Shown here: piece after piece, positions 43,221 through 53,296 of the stretch | Numbering within the stretch: position 1 is the stretch's first letter | Layout: every line of letters starts with the position of its first letter | Source of the DNA: Rhodoblastus sp963710275 | GTDB lineage: Bacteria; Pseudomonadota; Alphaproteobacteria; Rhizobiales; Beijerinckiaceae | Reading direction: 5' to 3' | Length of the DNA stretch: 64,000 nt | NCBI GenBank assembly: GCA_963710275.1 | Contig: CAVPZS010000008.1 | Coordinates: 1 to 64,000 of the forward strand | Notes under the pieces: generated by a model | What the model was told of the DNA's origin: nothing | Databases searched by the model: none | Seen by the model: the letters and a program-made list of their open reading frames with translations, nothing else | Translations under genes and position numbers: made by a program

Positions 43221-43658
43221 TCACCAGCCATAAACATAGTGGCGACGCCAGGGTCGACGATAACCGGGCCCATAGCCGTAGGGACGATAGCCTCCCGCAT
43301 AGCCGTAAGCTGGCGAATACCCGCCATACCATGGACCTCCGCCCCAGCCGGCATAAGTATAGGGATAGCCGTATCCGTAGTAACCGTCGGCGTAATAGGG
43401 ATAATCTGCGGCGAGGCCCAGACCTACGCCGAGGCCGACCAGGCCCAGGCCATAGCCATAGCCCCAACCCCCGCGGCCCCAGCCGCCGCCACGGGCCCAT
43501 CCGCCGCCACGGGCCCAGCCGCCGCCGCGGCCAAAGCCGCCGCCGAAATGTCCGCCCCCGCCACGGAAAGCAAAGGCGGGTTCGGACAGCATCGTCACGC
43601 TCGCGATGACCGCGGTCGACAAGGCGAGCGCTTTCAACAATGATTTTCGATTGTTCAT
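43221..43658 (-). CDS. Glycine/tyrosine-rich exported protein
   Basis: The 145-residue protein has a clear signal peptide (LLKALALSTAVIASVTMLSE, cut after AFA). The mature region is very low in complexity: RGGGWARGGGWARGGGWGRG, then a hydrophobic GLGLVGLGVGLGLAADYPYY, then Gly-Tyr-Pro repeats and a basic end RRPWRRHYVYGW. Such proteins occur next to the envelope in alphaproteobacteria, but their function is unknown. The hydrophobic patch could insert in a membrane. It is convergent with the lipoprotein gene. Confidence 0.75.
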   Translation of the reverse strand: MNNRKSLLKALALSTAVIASVTMLSEPAFAFRGGGGHFGGGFGRGGGWARGGGWARGGGWGRGGWGYGYGLGLVGLGVGLGLAADYPYYADGYYGYGYPYTYAGWGGGPWYGGYSPAYGYAGGYRPYGYGPGYRRPWRRHYVYGW

Positions 43659-43852
43659 GGAACGACCTCCCGACTGATAGTTGGCTCGTCAGGTAAGTCA
43701 ACGTTTATAAAAGATTATTGTTCCAGATTTCGAGCCGGAAGTGCTTTGTCGCTTGTTTATAGTGCAGTTCTCGCCTGGGTTCGTCGAGATTATACCGCAA
43801 TATAGATGAACAGGCGTTCATTTGCTTTGACATGACTTTGCTCGTGAAGCCA

Positions 43853-43885
43853 CAAAAAAACGCCCGGGACCTCGTCCCGAGCGTT
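43853..43885 (-). terminator. Terminator of the giant coiled-coil gene
   Basis: Read on the minus strand, AACGCTCGGGAC, a GAG loop and GTCCCGGGCGTT make a stem with one mismatch followed by seven T residues, 24 bp after the stop at 43909. The rest of 43659-43908 contains no gene. Confidence 0.8.
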
Positions 43886-43908
43886 CGTTTTCATGTCATG
43901 GGCGCTGC

Positions 43909-46900
43909 TTATCCCAGCCGTCCAGCGGCGTGGGCAAGCAGGGTGTAAACCTTGCCGGTTTCGGAGACGAGATAGGAGCGGGTCATCGTTCCATCGCGGT
44001 CGTCGCGGTCGATTTCGCCGAGCAGGCGTTCGAATTCCGCCAGATAGCGGTCGACCGTGTCTCGGAAGTCGCCCTCGGCGGCATAACGGCGGCGCACCTC
44101 TTCATACGTCTTGGTCCCCTGCGCTGTGTAGAGGCGGCGACCGAAGGCGTTGCGGTCGCCGCGGCGATAGCGGTCCCAGGCCTCGACAAGTCCGTTCTCA
44201 TCGACCACGCGGGCGATTTCGGCGGAAAGGTTTTCCAGCGGATCGGCCGAGCGGCGCGCCGGCTCCTCCTGCGAGGCGCGGGCGAGCAGGTCGCTCATCC
44301 AGCCGCCGCGCTCTGGCGACGCTGCGGGAGCAGGGGCGCGTGTCGAAGCCGGACGCACGTCGTAGCGCGGCGCCTCCGGGCGAGCCGGTTCGCGGCGCGG
44401 CGCCGAGGCAGCCGGGGCGACGGCAGGCGCAGGCTCGGACCAGGCCTGGCGCGCCACGGGGGCGGGTTCGGCGACAGGTTCGCGGCGCGGCGGCCGCGAC
44501 GTTTCCGGACGCGCCGGGGCGGCGGGCTCGGCGACGTCATACATGCGGCCTGAGCGCGCGACGATGTCGGTCAGCTCGTTGAGCGCCTTGATCTGCTCCG
44601 CGACGACGCGACGCATGGCGGCTGTCTGTTCGCTGGTCTCGCGCGGCAACTCAAGAGCGCCGCGGCGCAATTCCTGGCGCGTGGTTTCGAGTTCGCGCTG
44701 GATCTCGCCGGTCATGGACCGCAATTCCTGCGAGACGGCCTTGTAGCGTTCCGTCGCCTGCTGGAACAGATGGTTCATCTCGCCGAGATTTTGTTCGTAG
44801 GCGGCGGTCAGGGCCGCGCTGGCGCGTTCGCGTTCGCGAGCCGCGTTCTGGCGCAGTTCGTCATACTGGCCAGTGAGCGCGCCTGCAGTGGCCGAAGCCG
44901 CCTCGGACAAGAAGGTTCCGACATCGCGGGCCTTGCCCTCGGCCTGGGCCAGGGTGCGGCCGATGGCGCCGGAATAGCCTTCGAGCCGCTGCTCGAATTC
45001 GGCCTGGCTCTTTCTCGCCTCCTCGTAGAAGGATTCCATGGCGTGCAGGCGCTGCTCCAGCGTGCGGTCGATCGACGCCTGGGTCTCCAACATCTCGCGC
45101 AGGTTGACGGCCAGGGCCTGGTTCTGGCTGGCGATGGAGTGGGCGGTCTCGTCGGCGCGGCGCACGCCGTCCTGGGCGTTGGCGTCGAGGCGTCCCAATT
45201 CTTCGTGCAGCGACTCGACGGCGCCGGCGAAGGCGCCAATCTGCGGGCCGAGCGCGGCGTCAAAGCGGCCGAGGCCGGTTTCCGCCTGCTGGATCAGGCC
45301 GCTCAGCGAGCGATGCGTCTGCGCCATGCCGTCAATCAGGCCGCCGACCTGCTGCTTAAGCTGGTCGTGAACGCTGGAGAGGGCGGCGATGGAATCGCTG
45401 GTCTTGTCGTCCAGCGTCCGGCCCATCGTCTCGCTGGCGCCGGCGATCGCCGTGTCGAGCGCGTGTGTGACGCGCTCCAGCAATTCGCGCATGTCGTGAT
45501 GCGTCTGGTCCAGCGCGCCGCCGATCTGCTCCTGACGCAGGCTGAGATGGTCGATGATCTCGGTCGAACGGTTGGACAACGCGCCGACCGCGCTTTCCGC
45601 AAAGGCGACGATCTGCGACACCACTTCGCCGCCGCGAGCCGTGAGAAGCTCGATCAGCTTCAGGCCGTTGGTTTCGTAGAATTCGTGCAGCTCGGCGGCG
45701 CGAGCGCGCAACTCCTCGTTCAGCGCGGCGCCCCGGCCGTCCACGGTCCGTTCGATCTGGCCGATGCGGCGATCCATTTCCTCGCCGACGAGGCCGAGGC
45801 GTCCGACCACCTTTTCCTCGAACTGGTCGATATGGCCGCCGAGATGGGTGGAGATCTCTTCGGCGCGCGTGGCCAGGACGTCGCTGATCTGCTCGGCCTG
45901 CACGGCCAGCTGCTCGCCGACATGGCCAAGGCGCCCGACGACCTTCTCCTCGAACAGGTCGAGATGTCCGCCGAGATGGGCCACGATTTCCTCGCCGCGG
46001 CCGCCGAGGACTTCGCTGATCTGCTCGGCCTGGGCCGTGAGCTGCTCGCCGACGAGGCCGAGGCGTCCGACAACCTTCTCCTCGAACCGGTCGACATGTC
46101 CGCCGAGATGGGCGGCGATCTCATCGCCGCGTCCGCCAAGCATGCCGCTGATCTGTGCGGCCTGGGTCGAGATATGCTCGCTCACCTGGCCGAGGCGTCC
46201 GACGACCTTTTCCTCGAACAATTCGATGTGGGCGCCGAGATGGGCGGCCATTTCGTCGGCGCGGCCGCCAAGCGAGGCGTTGATCTGGTCGGCCTGCGCC
46301 GTCAGCTGCTCGCCGACGAGGCCGAGGCGATCGACGACCTTGTCCTCGAACAATTCGATGTGGGCGCCGAGATTGGCGGCCATTTCGTCGGCGCGGCCGC
46401 CAAGCGAGGCGTTGATCTGGTCGGCCTGCGCCGTCAGCTGCTCGCCGACGAGGCCGAGACGATCGACGACCTTTTCCTCGAACAGTTCGATATGGCCGCC
46501 CAGGGTGGAGGCGATCTCGACGGCGCGGCCGCCGAGCACGGCATTGATTTCGTCCGCCTTGGCGGACAATTCCTCGGTCAGCGCGGTCGAGCGGTTGAGG
46601 ATGATCTCGTCGAGCTCGCGCGCCTTGGCGTCGAGCGCGCGGCCGACTTCGCGGCCGCCTTCGCCCAGCACCTTGGCGATGTCGATGGCGCGTCCGGCCA
46701 GCGCGTCGTTGAGCTGGCGCGAACGCTGGGTCAGGCCGCCTTCGGCCTTGGCGATCAAGCCGTCGACGAGACCAACGATTTCCTGGGTCTTTCCGGCGGT
46801 GCGCTGCTCGAAGCGGTCGAGCTGCTGTTCCAGCAGGTTTGCGGTGGAGGCGGCGCGGTGGCCGAGGCGGGCGTCGAGCGCTGCGCCATGGGTTTCGATG

Positions 46901-49900
46901 GCCGTTTCAATGGTGGCGAGACGATCGGAAATGGCCGCGGAGAGCGCGTCGGCCTGAGCGCCGACACGCTCGGCGGCGCCGCCGCCGACTTCGGCCAGGA
47001 TCCGCTCGAATTCACGCAGGTTGTGGGCCAACGTGTCGCGCAAGATTTCGGTCTGCTCCTTGATATGGTCGGCCGAACTTTCGCCGCCGCCGCGCATCAG
47101 GGCCTCGAGGGAGGCGAGCTGCGCAATGAAGTCGGCGTTGAAGCGATCGGTGTGCTGCGCCAGGCGGTCGCGAGTCTGGGCGACGCCATTGTCGAGGCGG
47201 CCCTCGAAAGCGCGGAGGCTTTCGTCGATCTGCCGGGCGAGCTTTTCGCCATGGGTCCCAATGCTGTTGGAGGCGTCATCGCCGCCGCGCAGCAGGGTGG
47301 CCTCGAAGGCGTCGAGCCGTTCCGCCAGCGTCTCGTTGACGCGGTCGCCATGCATGCCGATGGCGGCGACCGCCTCGGCGGCCACCTGTGCGAAGCGGCG
47401 ATGCGTGTCCGTGACGACGCCGCGAATGGTTTCGGCGGCCTGGCCCGTGGTGGCGACGAAATTGCGGTCGAGCGTCGCGGTCTGCGCCATCAGGCCGGTC
47501 AAGGCGGCTTCCGCCGCGGCTTCGAACTGCTCCTGCGTCGCGTGGGTATTGCGGGTCAAGGCTTCTTCCACCGCAAGACGGGTGGCGTCGAGGGATTCGC
47601 GCAGGCTGCGGGCGCGTTCTTCAGCCTGGACGATGGTCTCCGCCGTCGCCGTGGCGAAATGGTCCTGGAAGGCGTCGGCATGCTGCGACAGCGCGGCGAT
47701 ATGCTCCTGCGCCTGGTCGTGGAAGGCGTCGGCGTGTTGCGACAGCGCTGCGATCTGTTCCTGCGACTTGTCCTGGAAGGCGCCCAGCGTGGCGGCTGTC
47801 GCCTGTTCGAACTGGGCATGGGTCGCGGCGACATTCTGGCTGAGCGCCTCGGCGACGACGAAGCTCGTCTCCTCCAGTTGCTCGCGCAGTTTCTTTGCGC
47901 GTTCTTCGGCTGTTTCCGTCGTTTCGGAGGCGATGCGGGCGAAATTCTGCTGGAACGCGTCGGTGTGGCCGGCGAGGGCCGAGAGCTGGTCCTGGGTCGC
48001 TGCGGCGACCATGTGTTCAAGCCGCTCGCCCTGGGTGGTCACGGCGTCGATGGTCTGCTGCGCCGTCAGGGTGAACTGCTCCTGGAAGGCGTTGGTATGG
48101 CCGACCAGCGCCGCCAGCGTTTCCTCGGTGGAGGAGCCGACGGTCTTTTCGAGGTAGTCGACATTGTGGCGGAAGGCCGTCTCGATGCGGGCGGCCTGCT
48201 GCTCCAGGGTCTCCAGCGTGGCGCCGGAGATAGCGTCGAGCTGATGCTGCAGCGCGTCGGTCTTCTCGCCGATGGCCGACAGCGTGGTCTGGGTGGCGTG
48301 GTCGACGGTGGTGCGCAGGTTTTCGGTGTGGCCGGCGATGCCTTCGATGGCGTCGGCGGCGGAACGGGCGAACTGGTCGTTGAAGGCCTGGGTGTGGCCG
48401 GCGAAGGCGGAGAGGGTTTCGTCGGCGGCGGCGGTAAAGTTTTCACGCAGCGCGTCGGCATGGCCGGCGACGCTCTCCACCGTCTGCAGCGAGACGCTGG
48501 CGTAAGTCTGGCCGATGGCTTCGACGCTCTGGCTGAAGTCCTCGATGGCGCGATGGGTGGTCTCGCCGACATGGGCCTTCAGGGCTTCGGCGCTGCCGGT
48601 CATCTCCAGCATGGCCGCGCGGGTGGCGTCGGCGAAGTCTTCCGCCGTGCGGGCGCGATGAGCGGTCAGGGTCTGCGCGAAGGCGTCGCCTGAGGCGGCG
48701 AGGACGGCTTGCGCCTGGTTGGATTCCTCGCGCAGGCGCAAGGTCAGGTCCTCGCTGAGCGCGGCAAGGGACTGGTGCAGGGCCGGACCCTGCACCACAA
48801 CGATGTCGTGCAGGCGTTCGGCCTGGTCGATCAGGCGGCCATGCAGGTCGTCGCCTCGGCGGGCGATGGTGTCGCCGATGCGGGCGCCGACGCTCTCCAG
48901 ATGCTGGGTGAGGGCGTCCTGGCGACTGTCGACCCGGTCGATGAAGCTGTCGGCGAAAGCGCGCAAATCGCCGTCGACCTGGGCGCCGCGCGATTCGATG
49001 GCGCGGGCGGCGTCGTCGCCGGAGCGCTGGAAGCGCTCGAGCAGGTCTTCGGCCCGGGTCTCCAGCTGGCGCAGCATGGAGTCGCCGGATTTGGCGAAAC
49101 TGGCGTCGATTTCGCCGCCCTTGTGTTCGAGAGCCTGGGCGATGCGGTCGCCGGCTTCGCCGAGCAGACCGGTCAGCTTGTCAGTGGCGGATTCGAGTTC
49201 GGCGGCGGCGGCGCCCTGCGCATGGGCCAGCGCCGAGGAGACGCGGTCGGCGTTCTGGATGATCGATTCGCGTTCGCTGGCCAATTCGTCGAGCAACAGG
49301 CGGATACGGCGCTCATTGTCGCTATAGGTGCGCTCCAGCGAGGAAACCTCGGCGCGGACCATGGTTTCGAGTTCGCTGGCGCGGGCGAGCGCGCGTTCGA
49401 TGCCGTCGCCCATCGAGGCGACCTCGCGACGGATCGCCTGGCTCAGGGTGACGACCTGTTCGGTCGCCAGCGTTTCCGGCTCGGCGAGACGGATCGCCAC
49501 TTCCGCCATGGAGCGTGCGGTCAGGCGCATTTCCTGGGAGCGGCGCGCGACGCCGCCCATGGACAGGAAAAAGATGACCGGTCCGATCAGCGCGAAAAGC
49601 GAGATCGCGGCGGAGGGGCCGAACAGCGAGCCGGTGAAGGCCGCCGCATGCGTGAAGATGAGATAGCCGATCCACAGGCCGGCCCAGGCCGCGGAGCCGA
49701 TGACCGCCATGGTGGTGGCGGAGGAATTCGGCCGGGACTGCAGGCTTTGCAGGATCTGGCCGACCGACGGCCGATCGTCGTTGGCCGGTCGCGCAGCGGG
49801 CTCGAAAGGGCCGCGCTTGGCGTCGGTTTCGCGCGGACGCGCGACTTCATTGTCGCGTGAACGTACGGGAGGCGCCGGCGGAGTTCTTCTTGTTCGATTT

Positions 49901-50091
49901 CCGGCAGCCGCGGCGACGGCTCCGCGGTTTCCGGTCGAGCGCGTCGGCAGATGGAACTCCAGGGTCGGGCCTTCGCCGGCTTCGGGCGCATGGACGGTGG
50001 GGGCGTCAGGCTCGACATTCAGCCGCAGCGCGTCCTCGATCGCCGACAATGCGGCGGCCGCGGGATCCTGGGCCTTGCTCGGTATGGACAT
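43909..50091 (-). CDS. Giant membrane-anchored coiled-coil repeat protein, 2060 aa
   Basis: The start is taken at ATG 50091 (MSIPSKAQDPAAAALSAIED); an earlier ATG at 50178 is less likely. Residues 1-125 are polar and disordered. Two membrane helices follow (AVIGSAAWAGLWIGYLIFTH and AAISLFALIGPVIFFLSMGG). The next 1600 or so residues are continuous helix, rich in Ala, Gln, Glu and Arg, with long apolipoprotein- or kinesin-like repeats. At DNA 45785-46590 the repeats are nearly exact 44-residue units (VGEQLTAQADQINASLGGRA ... EKVVDRLGL). The last 200 residues are Pro/Ala/Arg-rich and end with a short conserved domain (WDRYRRGDRNAFGRRLYTAQ). The frame is intact across 6.2 kb. It may be a cytoplasmic scaffold tied to the inner membrane; no enzymatic domain is seen. 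A function is not known. Confidence 0.82.
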   Translation of the reverse strand: MSIPSKAQDPAAAALSAIEDALRLNVEPDAPTVHAPEAGEGPTLEFHLPTRSTGNRGAVAAAAGNRTRRTPPAPPVRSRDNEVARPRETDAKRGPFEPAARPANDDRPSVGQILQSLQSRPNSSATTMAVIGSAAWAGLWIGYLIFTHAAAFTGSLFGPSAAISLFALIGPVIFFLSMGGVARRSQEMRLTARSMAEVAIRLAEPETLATEQVVTLSQAIRREVASMGDGIERALARASELETMVRAEVSSLERTYSDNERRIRLLLDELASERESIIQNADRVSSALAHAQGAAAAELESATDKLTGLLGEAGDRIAQALEHKGGEIDASFAKSGDSMLRQLETRAEDLLERFQRSGDDAARAIESRGAQVDGDLRAFADSFIDRVDSRQDALTQHLESVGARIGDTIARRGDDLHGRLIDQAERLHDIVVVQGPALHQSLAALSEDLTLRLREESNQAQAVLAASGDAFAQTLTAHRARTAEDFADATRAAMLEMTGSAEALKAHVGETTHRAIEDFSQSVEAIGQTYASVSLQTVESVAGHADALRENFTAAADETLSAFAGHTQAFNDQFARSAADAIEGIAGHTENLRTTVDHATQTTLSAIGEKTDALQHQLDAISGATLETLEQQAARIETAFRHNVDYLEKTVGSSTEETLAALVGHTNAFQEQFTLTAQQTIDAVTTQGERLEHMVAAATQDQLSALAGHTDAFQQNFARIASETTETAEERAKKLREQLEETSFVVAEALSQNVAATHAQFEQATAATLGAFQDKSQEQIAALSQHADAFHDQAQEHIAALSQHADAFQDHFATATAETIVQAEERARSLRESLDATRLAVEEALTRNTHATQEQFEAAAEAALTGLMAQTATLDRNFVATTGQAAETIRGVVTDTHRRFAQVAAEAVAAIGMHGDRVNETLAERLDAFEATLLRGGDDASNSIGTHGEKLARQIDESLRAFEGRLDNGVAQTRDRLAQHTDRFNADFIAQLASLEALMRGGGESSADHIKEQTEILRDTLAHNLREFERILAEVGGGAAERVGAQADALSAAISDRLATIETAIETHGAALDARLGHRAASTANLLEQQLDRFEQRTAGKTQEIVGLVDGLIAKAEGGLTQRSRQLNDALAGRAIDIAKVLGEGGREVGRALDAKARELDEIILNRSTALTEELSAKADEINAVLGGRAVEIASTLGGHIELFEEKVVDRLGLVGEQLTAQADQINASLGGRADEMAANLGAHIELFEDKVVDRLGLVGEQLTAQADQINASLGGRADEMAAHLGAHIELFEEKVVGRLGQVSEHISTQAAQISGMLGGRGDEIAAHLGGHVDRFEEKVVGRLGLVGEQLTAQAEQISEVLGGRGEEIVAHLGGHLDLFEEKVVGRLGHVGEQLAVQAEQISDVLATRAEEISTHLGGHIDQFEEKVVGRLGLVGEEMDRRIGQIERTVDGRGAALNEELRARAAELHEFYETNGLKLIELLTARGGEVVSQIVAFAESAVGALSNRSTEIIDHLSLRQEQIGGALDQTHHDMRELLERVTHALDTAIAGASETMGRTLDDKTSDSIAALSSVHDQLKQQVGGLIDGMAQTHRSLSGLIQQAETGLGRFDAALGPQIGAFAGAVESLHEELGRLDANAQDGVRRADETAHSIASQNQALAVNLREMLETQASIDRTLEQRLHAMESFYEEARKSQAEFEQRLEGYSGAIGRTLAQAEGKARDVGTFLSEAASATAGALTGQYDELRQNAARERERASAALTAAYEQNLGEMNHLFQQATERYKAVSQELRSMTGEIQRELETTRQELRRGALELPRETSEQTAAMRRVVAEQIKALNELTDIVARSGRMYDVAEPAAPARPETSRPPRREPVAEPAPVARQAWSEPAPAVAPAASAPRREPARPEAPRYDVRPASTRAPAPAASPERGGWMSDLLARASQEEPARRSADPLENLSAEIARVVDENGLVEAWDRYRRGDRNAFGRRLYTAQGTKTYEEVRRRYAAEGDFRDTVDRYLAEFERLLGEIDRDDRDGTMTRSYLVSETGKVYTLLAHAAGRLG
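45785..46590. repeat. Tandem 132-bp repeats inside the giant coiled-coil gene
   Basis: About six consecutive units of 132 bp encode 44-residue heptad-like repeats. The stretch AAGCGAGGCGTTGATCTGG at 46270 recurs at 46402 almost without change. Outer units are more diverged, which is what recent expansion of inner copies by unequal recombination would give. Confidence 0.8.
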
Positions 50092-50435
50092 ATCCAATCG
50101 CCTCTGTAACGCAACGAAGTCCGGCGCGAGCCGCGCTGGCGCACGCCTGCCGCCCCGCAAGGAGCGCCAGTTAACCAAGTCACACTCTACGCTTGCGCCG
50201 CAACGAAGAAAACCTTTGCCCGGCAGCCTTTTGCCAACGTCGTTAACGGAGTTTTTGCCATATTTCCAATTTTCCGCGCCAAGGCTTGAAAAATAAGGGT
50301 TCCGTCAGCTCCTGCCCGGCAAGGTGGCAACGCCAAAAGGTTGTGGACTGCGCGTCTGTCAACCGGAAAAAACGGGCCGGATGCGACGGCCGGTCCTGCA
50401 TTTGCATCAGAAGCGCTCGCGCCCTGGAGATAGAC
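50092..50435. other. Divergent intergenic region between the giant gene and hpt
   Basis: This holds the promoters of the two divergent genes. No strong consensus boxes, palindromes or RNA structures were identified, and no reading frame is supported. Confidence 0.4.
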
Positions 50436-50831
50436 ATGAACGCCGCGTTGCGTAAATCCGAGTTCGAAACATTCCGTCCTTCCGCTGGACGCGTCGCGCC
50501 GCCCTTTCCGCTCGATCTCGTGCATCTAGCCCGCCAGACCATGGGCGACCGGGCGCTCGAAGCCGAACTGCTGGCCCTTTTCGACCGACAGGCGGCGCAG
50601 ATCGCCGCCGCGCTGGCCGCGCCCCCGGCCGGCGAGACGCCCGCCCTGCGCGCCGACCTGGCGCACAAGCTGAAGGGTTCCGCTCGCGCCGTCGGCGCCC
50701 ATGCCGTGGCCGCGGCCGCCGAAAACTACGAGCATTGCGCCCGCGCCGGCATCCTGCGGCCGATGGACGTCGAGCAGGTGCTCGAAGCCGTGGCCGAGGT
50801 CCGCGCCGCCCTGCGCGATCTGGCCGGCTGA
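50436..50831 (+). CDS. Hpt domain-containing phosphotransfer protein
   Basis: The 131-residue protein starts at ATG 50436 (MNAALRKSEFETFRPSAGRV). It carries one Hpt helix bundle: MGDRALEAELLALFDRQAAQ, then RADLAHKLKGSARAVGAHAV with the phosphorylatable His in the H-K-L-K-G-S motif, and CARAGILRPMDVEQVLEAVA. It would pass phosphate between a hybrid kinase and a response regulator in the cytoplasm. Neither partner is adjacent. Confidence 0.87.
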   Translation: MNAALRKSEFETFRPSAGRVAPPFPLDLVHLARQTMGDRALEAELLALFDRQAAQIAAALAAPPAGETPALRADLAHKLKGSARAVGAHAVAAAAENYEHCARAGILRPMDVEQVLEAVAEVRAALRDLAG

Positions 50832-50845
50832 ACGGTCAGTCCTGA

Positions 50846-51613
50846 TTAGCTGAGAAATTCCATCGCCGCCTTCAAGAAGGCGGCCGCCTGCTCGACGCCG
50901 GAGAGATGCGCCGCCGGCAGGCGCAGCAGCCGCGAATCGGGCAGAGACGCCGCCAGAGCCTCGCCTAGCGCGGGAGGCGTCGAGACGTCGGCGTCGCCGG
51001 CGATGACCAGCGTGGGAATAGACGGCGCGCCGCGAATGGCCTCGCGCAGATCCAGGTCGCGCAAGGCCGAGCAGCAGGCCGCATAGCCGAGCGGATCGCA
51101 GGCCGACAGCATCTTCAAAATTCGTTCCGTTTCCGCTGGATTTTTCTCGCGAAAACCTTCTGTCAGCCATCTTTGCAACACCACCGGGGCCAGCGTGGCC
51201 ATTCCCGGCCCGCGCGCCGCGCGGATGCGGGCGTTCCAGCCGGCGGCGTCGGGGAAATGCGACGCCGTATTGGCCAGCACCACCTTGCGCAGCCGGTCCG
51301 GCGCGAAGATCATCAACCATTGCCCGATCGCGCCGCCCATCGACTGGCCCAGGAAATGCGCCCGGGTGACGCAAAGTTCGTCCATCAGGGCCAGGACGTC
51401 GCAGCCAAGTTCGGCCAGCGCATAGGGCCCGGGGGGGATGGCCGAGCCGCCATGGCCGCGCGCGTCGAAACGCACGAGACGGAATTTCTCCGCCAGGGTC
51501 GGCGCGATGGCGTCCCAGACATGGAGATTGGCGCCGAGCGGATGGGCCAGGACCAGCGGCGGCGCCCCGGGGTCGCCGGAGACGGAAACGTTCAGTTTTA
51601 CGGAAGCGGGCAT
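50846..51613 (-). CDS. Alpha/beta hydrolase, 3-oxoadipate enol-lactonase-like
   Basis: The 255-residue protein shows the oxyanion segment LVLAHPLGANLHVWD, FDARGHGGSA, and nucleophile Ser in FLGQSMGGAIGQWLM. A late Asp follows in VIAGDADVSTPP, and the catalytic His in LPAAHLSGVEQAAAF. The GQSMGG and AHLS contexts are those of PcaD-type enol-lactonases of the beta-ketoadipate pathway. No other pca gene lies next to it, so the exact substrate stays open. It sits 25 bp upstream of radC's stop on the same strand, so it may be the distal partner of another unit. Confidence 0.8.
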   Translation of the reverse strand: MPASVKLNVSVSGDPGAPPLVLAHPLGANLHVWDAIAPTLAEKFRLVRFDARGHGGSAIPPGPYALAELGCDVLALMDELCVTRAHFLGQSMGGAIGQWLMIFAPDRLRKVVLANTASHFPDAAGWNARIRAARGPGMATLAPVVLQRWLTEGFREKNPAETERILKMLSACDPLGYAACCSALRDLDLREAIRGAPSIPTLVIAGDADVSTPPALGEALAASLPDSRLLRLPAAHLSGVEQAAAFLKAAMEFLS

Positions 51614-51637
51614 GGTGATCCGTCAGATAAGTTGCGG

Positions 51638-52332
51638 TCAGATCAGCTTCAGGGCGCGCAGGCTGGCGTGGCCGTTGCGCCCGATGATCAGGTGGTCATG
51701 CAGCGAAATGCCCATCGGCTTGGCCAGCGAGGCGATGTTCTCGGTCATCACGACGTCGGGTTTCGACGGCGTGGGGTCGCCGGAGGGGTGGTTGTGCACC
51801 AGGATGATGGCGCTGGCGTTGAGCTCAAGGGCGCGGCGGATGACCTCGCGCGGATAGACCGGAGTTTGGTCGACGGTGCCGCGGCCCTGCACCTCGTCGG
51901 CGAGGAGGCCGTTCTTCTTGTCAAGAAACAGGACACGGAACTCTTCCGTCTCATGGAAGGCCATGGCAGAGCGGCAATAGTCGAGCACTTGCGCGAAGGA
52001 TCCGAGCGCCAGCTTCTTGCGCATGGCCTCCTTCGACAGGGCGATCGCCGCGGCCTTGACAATCTTGAACTCGGTGACGACGGCGTCGCCGATGTATTCG
52101 ATTTCCTTGAGCCGGGCAGGCGGCGCCGCGATCACTTCGGCGAAGGAGCCGAATCTCTGCAGCAGCGCCTTCGCCAGCGGCTTGACGTCGCGGCGGGGAA
52201 TGGCGCGAAACAGCAACAATTCCAGCAATTCATAGTCGGCCACGGCCTCGGGGCCGCCCTGGAGGAATCGCTCGCGCAGCCTTTCGCGATGGCCGGCGTT
52301 GAGCGAATCCTCTGGGCGGCGTCGCTGCTCAT
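51638..52332 (-). CDS. radC: RadC family (JAB/MPN domain) protein, probable frameshift near start
   Basis: The body reads GHRERLRERFLQGGPEAVAD, YELLELLLFRAIPRRDVKPL, AKALLQRFGSFAEVI and the JAMM-like metal motif AIILVHNHPSGDPTPSKPDV followed by LHDHLIIGRNGHASL. The likely start is ATG 52332 (MSSDAAQ...), which needs a one-base shift near 52310 to reach the body frame. RadC proteins resemble DNA-repair or replication-associated metalloproteases, but a repair role has been questioned. Gene order map-radC is common in alphaproteobacteria. Confidence 0.88.
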
Positions 52333-52369
52333 CCGGAAGTCCTGCGAGCACTGCGCAGCCCCGGCGGCG

Positions 52370-53189
52370 TAGGGCGGGCAATGCAGGCCGCGCGGCGACA
52401 GGGTGAAGACTTCCGCGCCGGTCGCGGTGACGCCGAGCGAATGCTCGAACTGCGCCGAAAGCGAGCGGTCGCGGGTCACGGCGGTCCAGCCGTCGCTGAG
52501 GATCTTCACCTGCGGCTTGCCGAGGTTGATCATCGGCTCGATGGTGAAGAACATGCCTTCCTTGAGCGTCACGCCCGTGCCCGTGCTGGCCGTAATGCAG
52601 GATATTGGGCTCGTCGTGGAACAGCCGGCCCAGGCCGTGGCCGCAGAATTCGCGCACCACGGAGCAGCGTTCCGCCTTCGGCGTAGGACTGGATGGCGTA
52701 GCCGATATCGCCGGTGGTCGCGCCGGGCTTTACCACGGCGATGCCGCGCATGCAGAGCTTCATAGGTGACTTCGCACAGGCGCTGCGCCTTGCGCGGCGC
52801 GTCGCCAATGAAATACATGCGGCTGGAATCGCCGTGCCAGCCGTCGACGATATAGGTCACGTCGATATTGACGATGTCGCCGTCGCGCAGGGGCTTGTCG
52901 AATCGGGAATGCCGTGGCAGACGACATGGTTGATCGAGGTGCAGATCGACTTGCGATAGCCGCGATAATCCAGCGGCGCCGGATAGGCGCCGTGGTCCAT
53001 GCCGAATTCATAGGCCAGCTTGTCGAGCGCGTCGGTGGTCACGCCGGGCTTGGCCGCCTCCACCATCAGGTCCAGCGCTTCCGCCGCCAGCCGTCCCGCC
53101 TTGCGCATGCCCTCGAACGCTTCGGGACCGTGGATTTGGATATGCCCGGTCTTGCGGCCCGGCGAGGCTTCGGCTTCGATGAAGGTCAT
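52370..53189 (-). CDS. map: Type I methionine aminopeptidase, frame broken
   Basis: The start is ATG 53189 (MTFIEAEASPGRKTGHIQIH). The enzyme removes the initiator Met from nascent proteins. Conserved blocks lie in three frames: FEGMRKAGRLAAEALDLMVE, YRGYRKSICTSINHVVCHGI (substrate His region), GDIVNIDVTYIVDGWHGDSS and RMYFIGD (metal Asp pair), IAVVKPGATTGDIGYAIQSY, NILHYG (metal His region), and LKEGMFFTIEPMINLGKPQV with metal Glu, then DGWTAVTRDRSLSAQFEHSL. Breaks at about 52900, 52770, 52665 and 52590 are probably sequencing indels, because the gene is essential. Confidence 0.9.
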
Positions 53190-53296
53190 TCTGTCCAGCT
53201 TGTCTGGGCGGCGCGCGCCATGGAAATTGCGCCGGCGAGAAGGTGCGCCGGCAAGCCCTGAACTCCCAGATTTAGCCCAAACCAGAAGTGGCGCAA

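Noticed and set aside
44770..48693. A 1307-codon open frame on the plus strand opposite the giant coiled-coil gene
   Set aside because: It mirrors the repeats of the real gene, and its composition is explained by the codon bias of the other strand.
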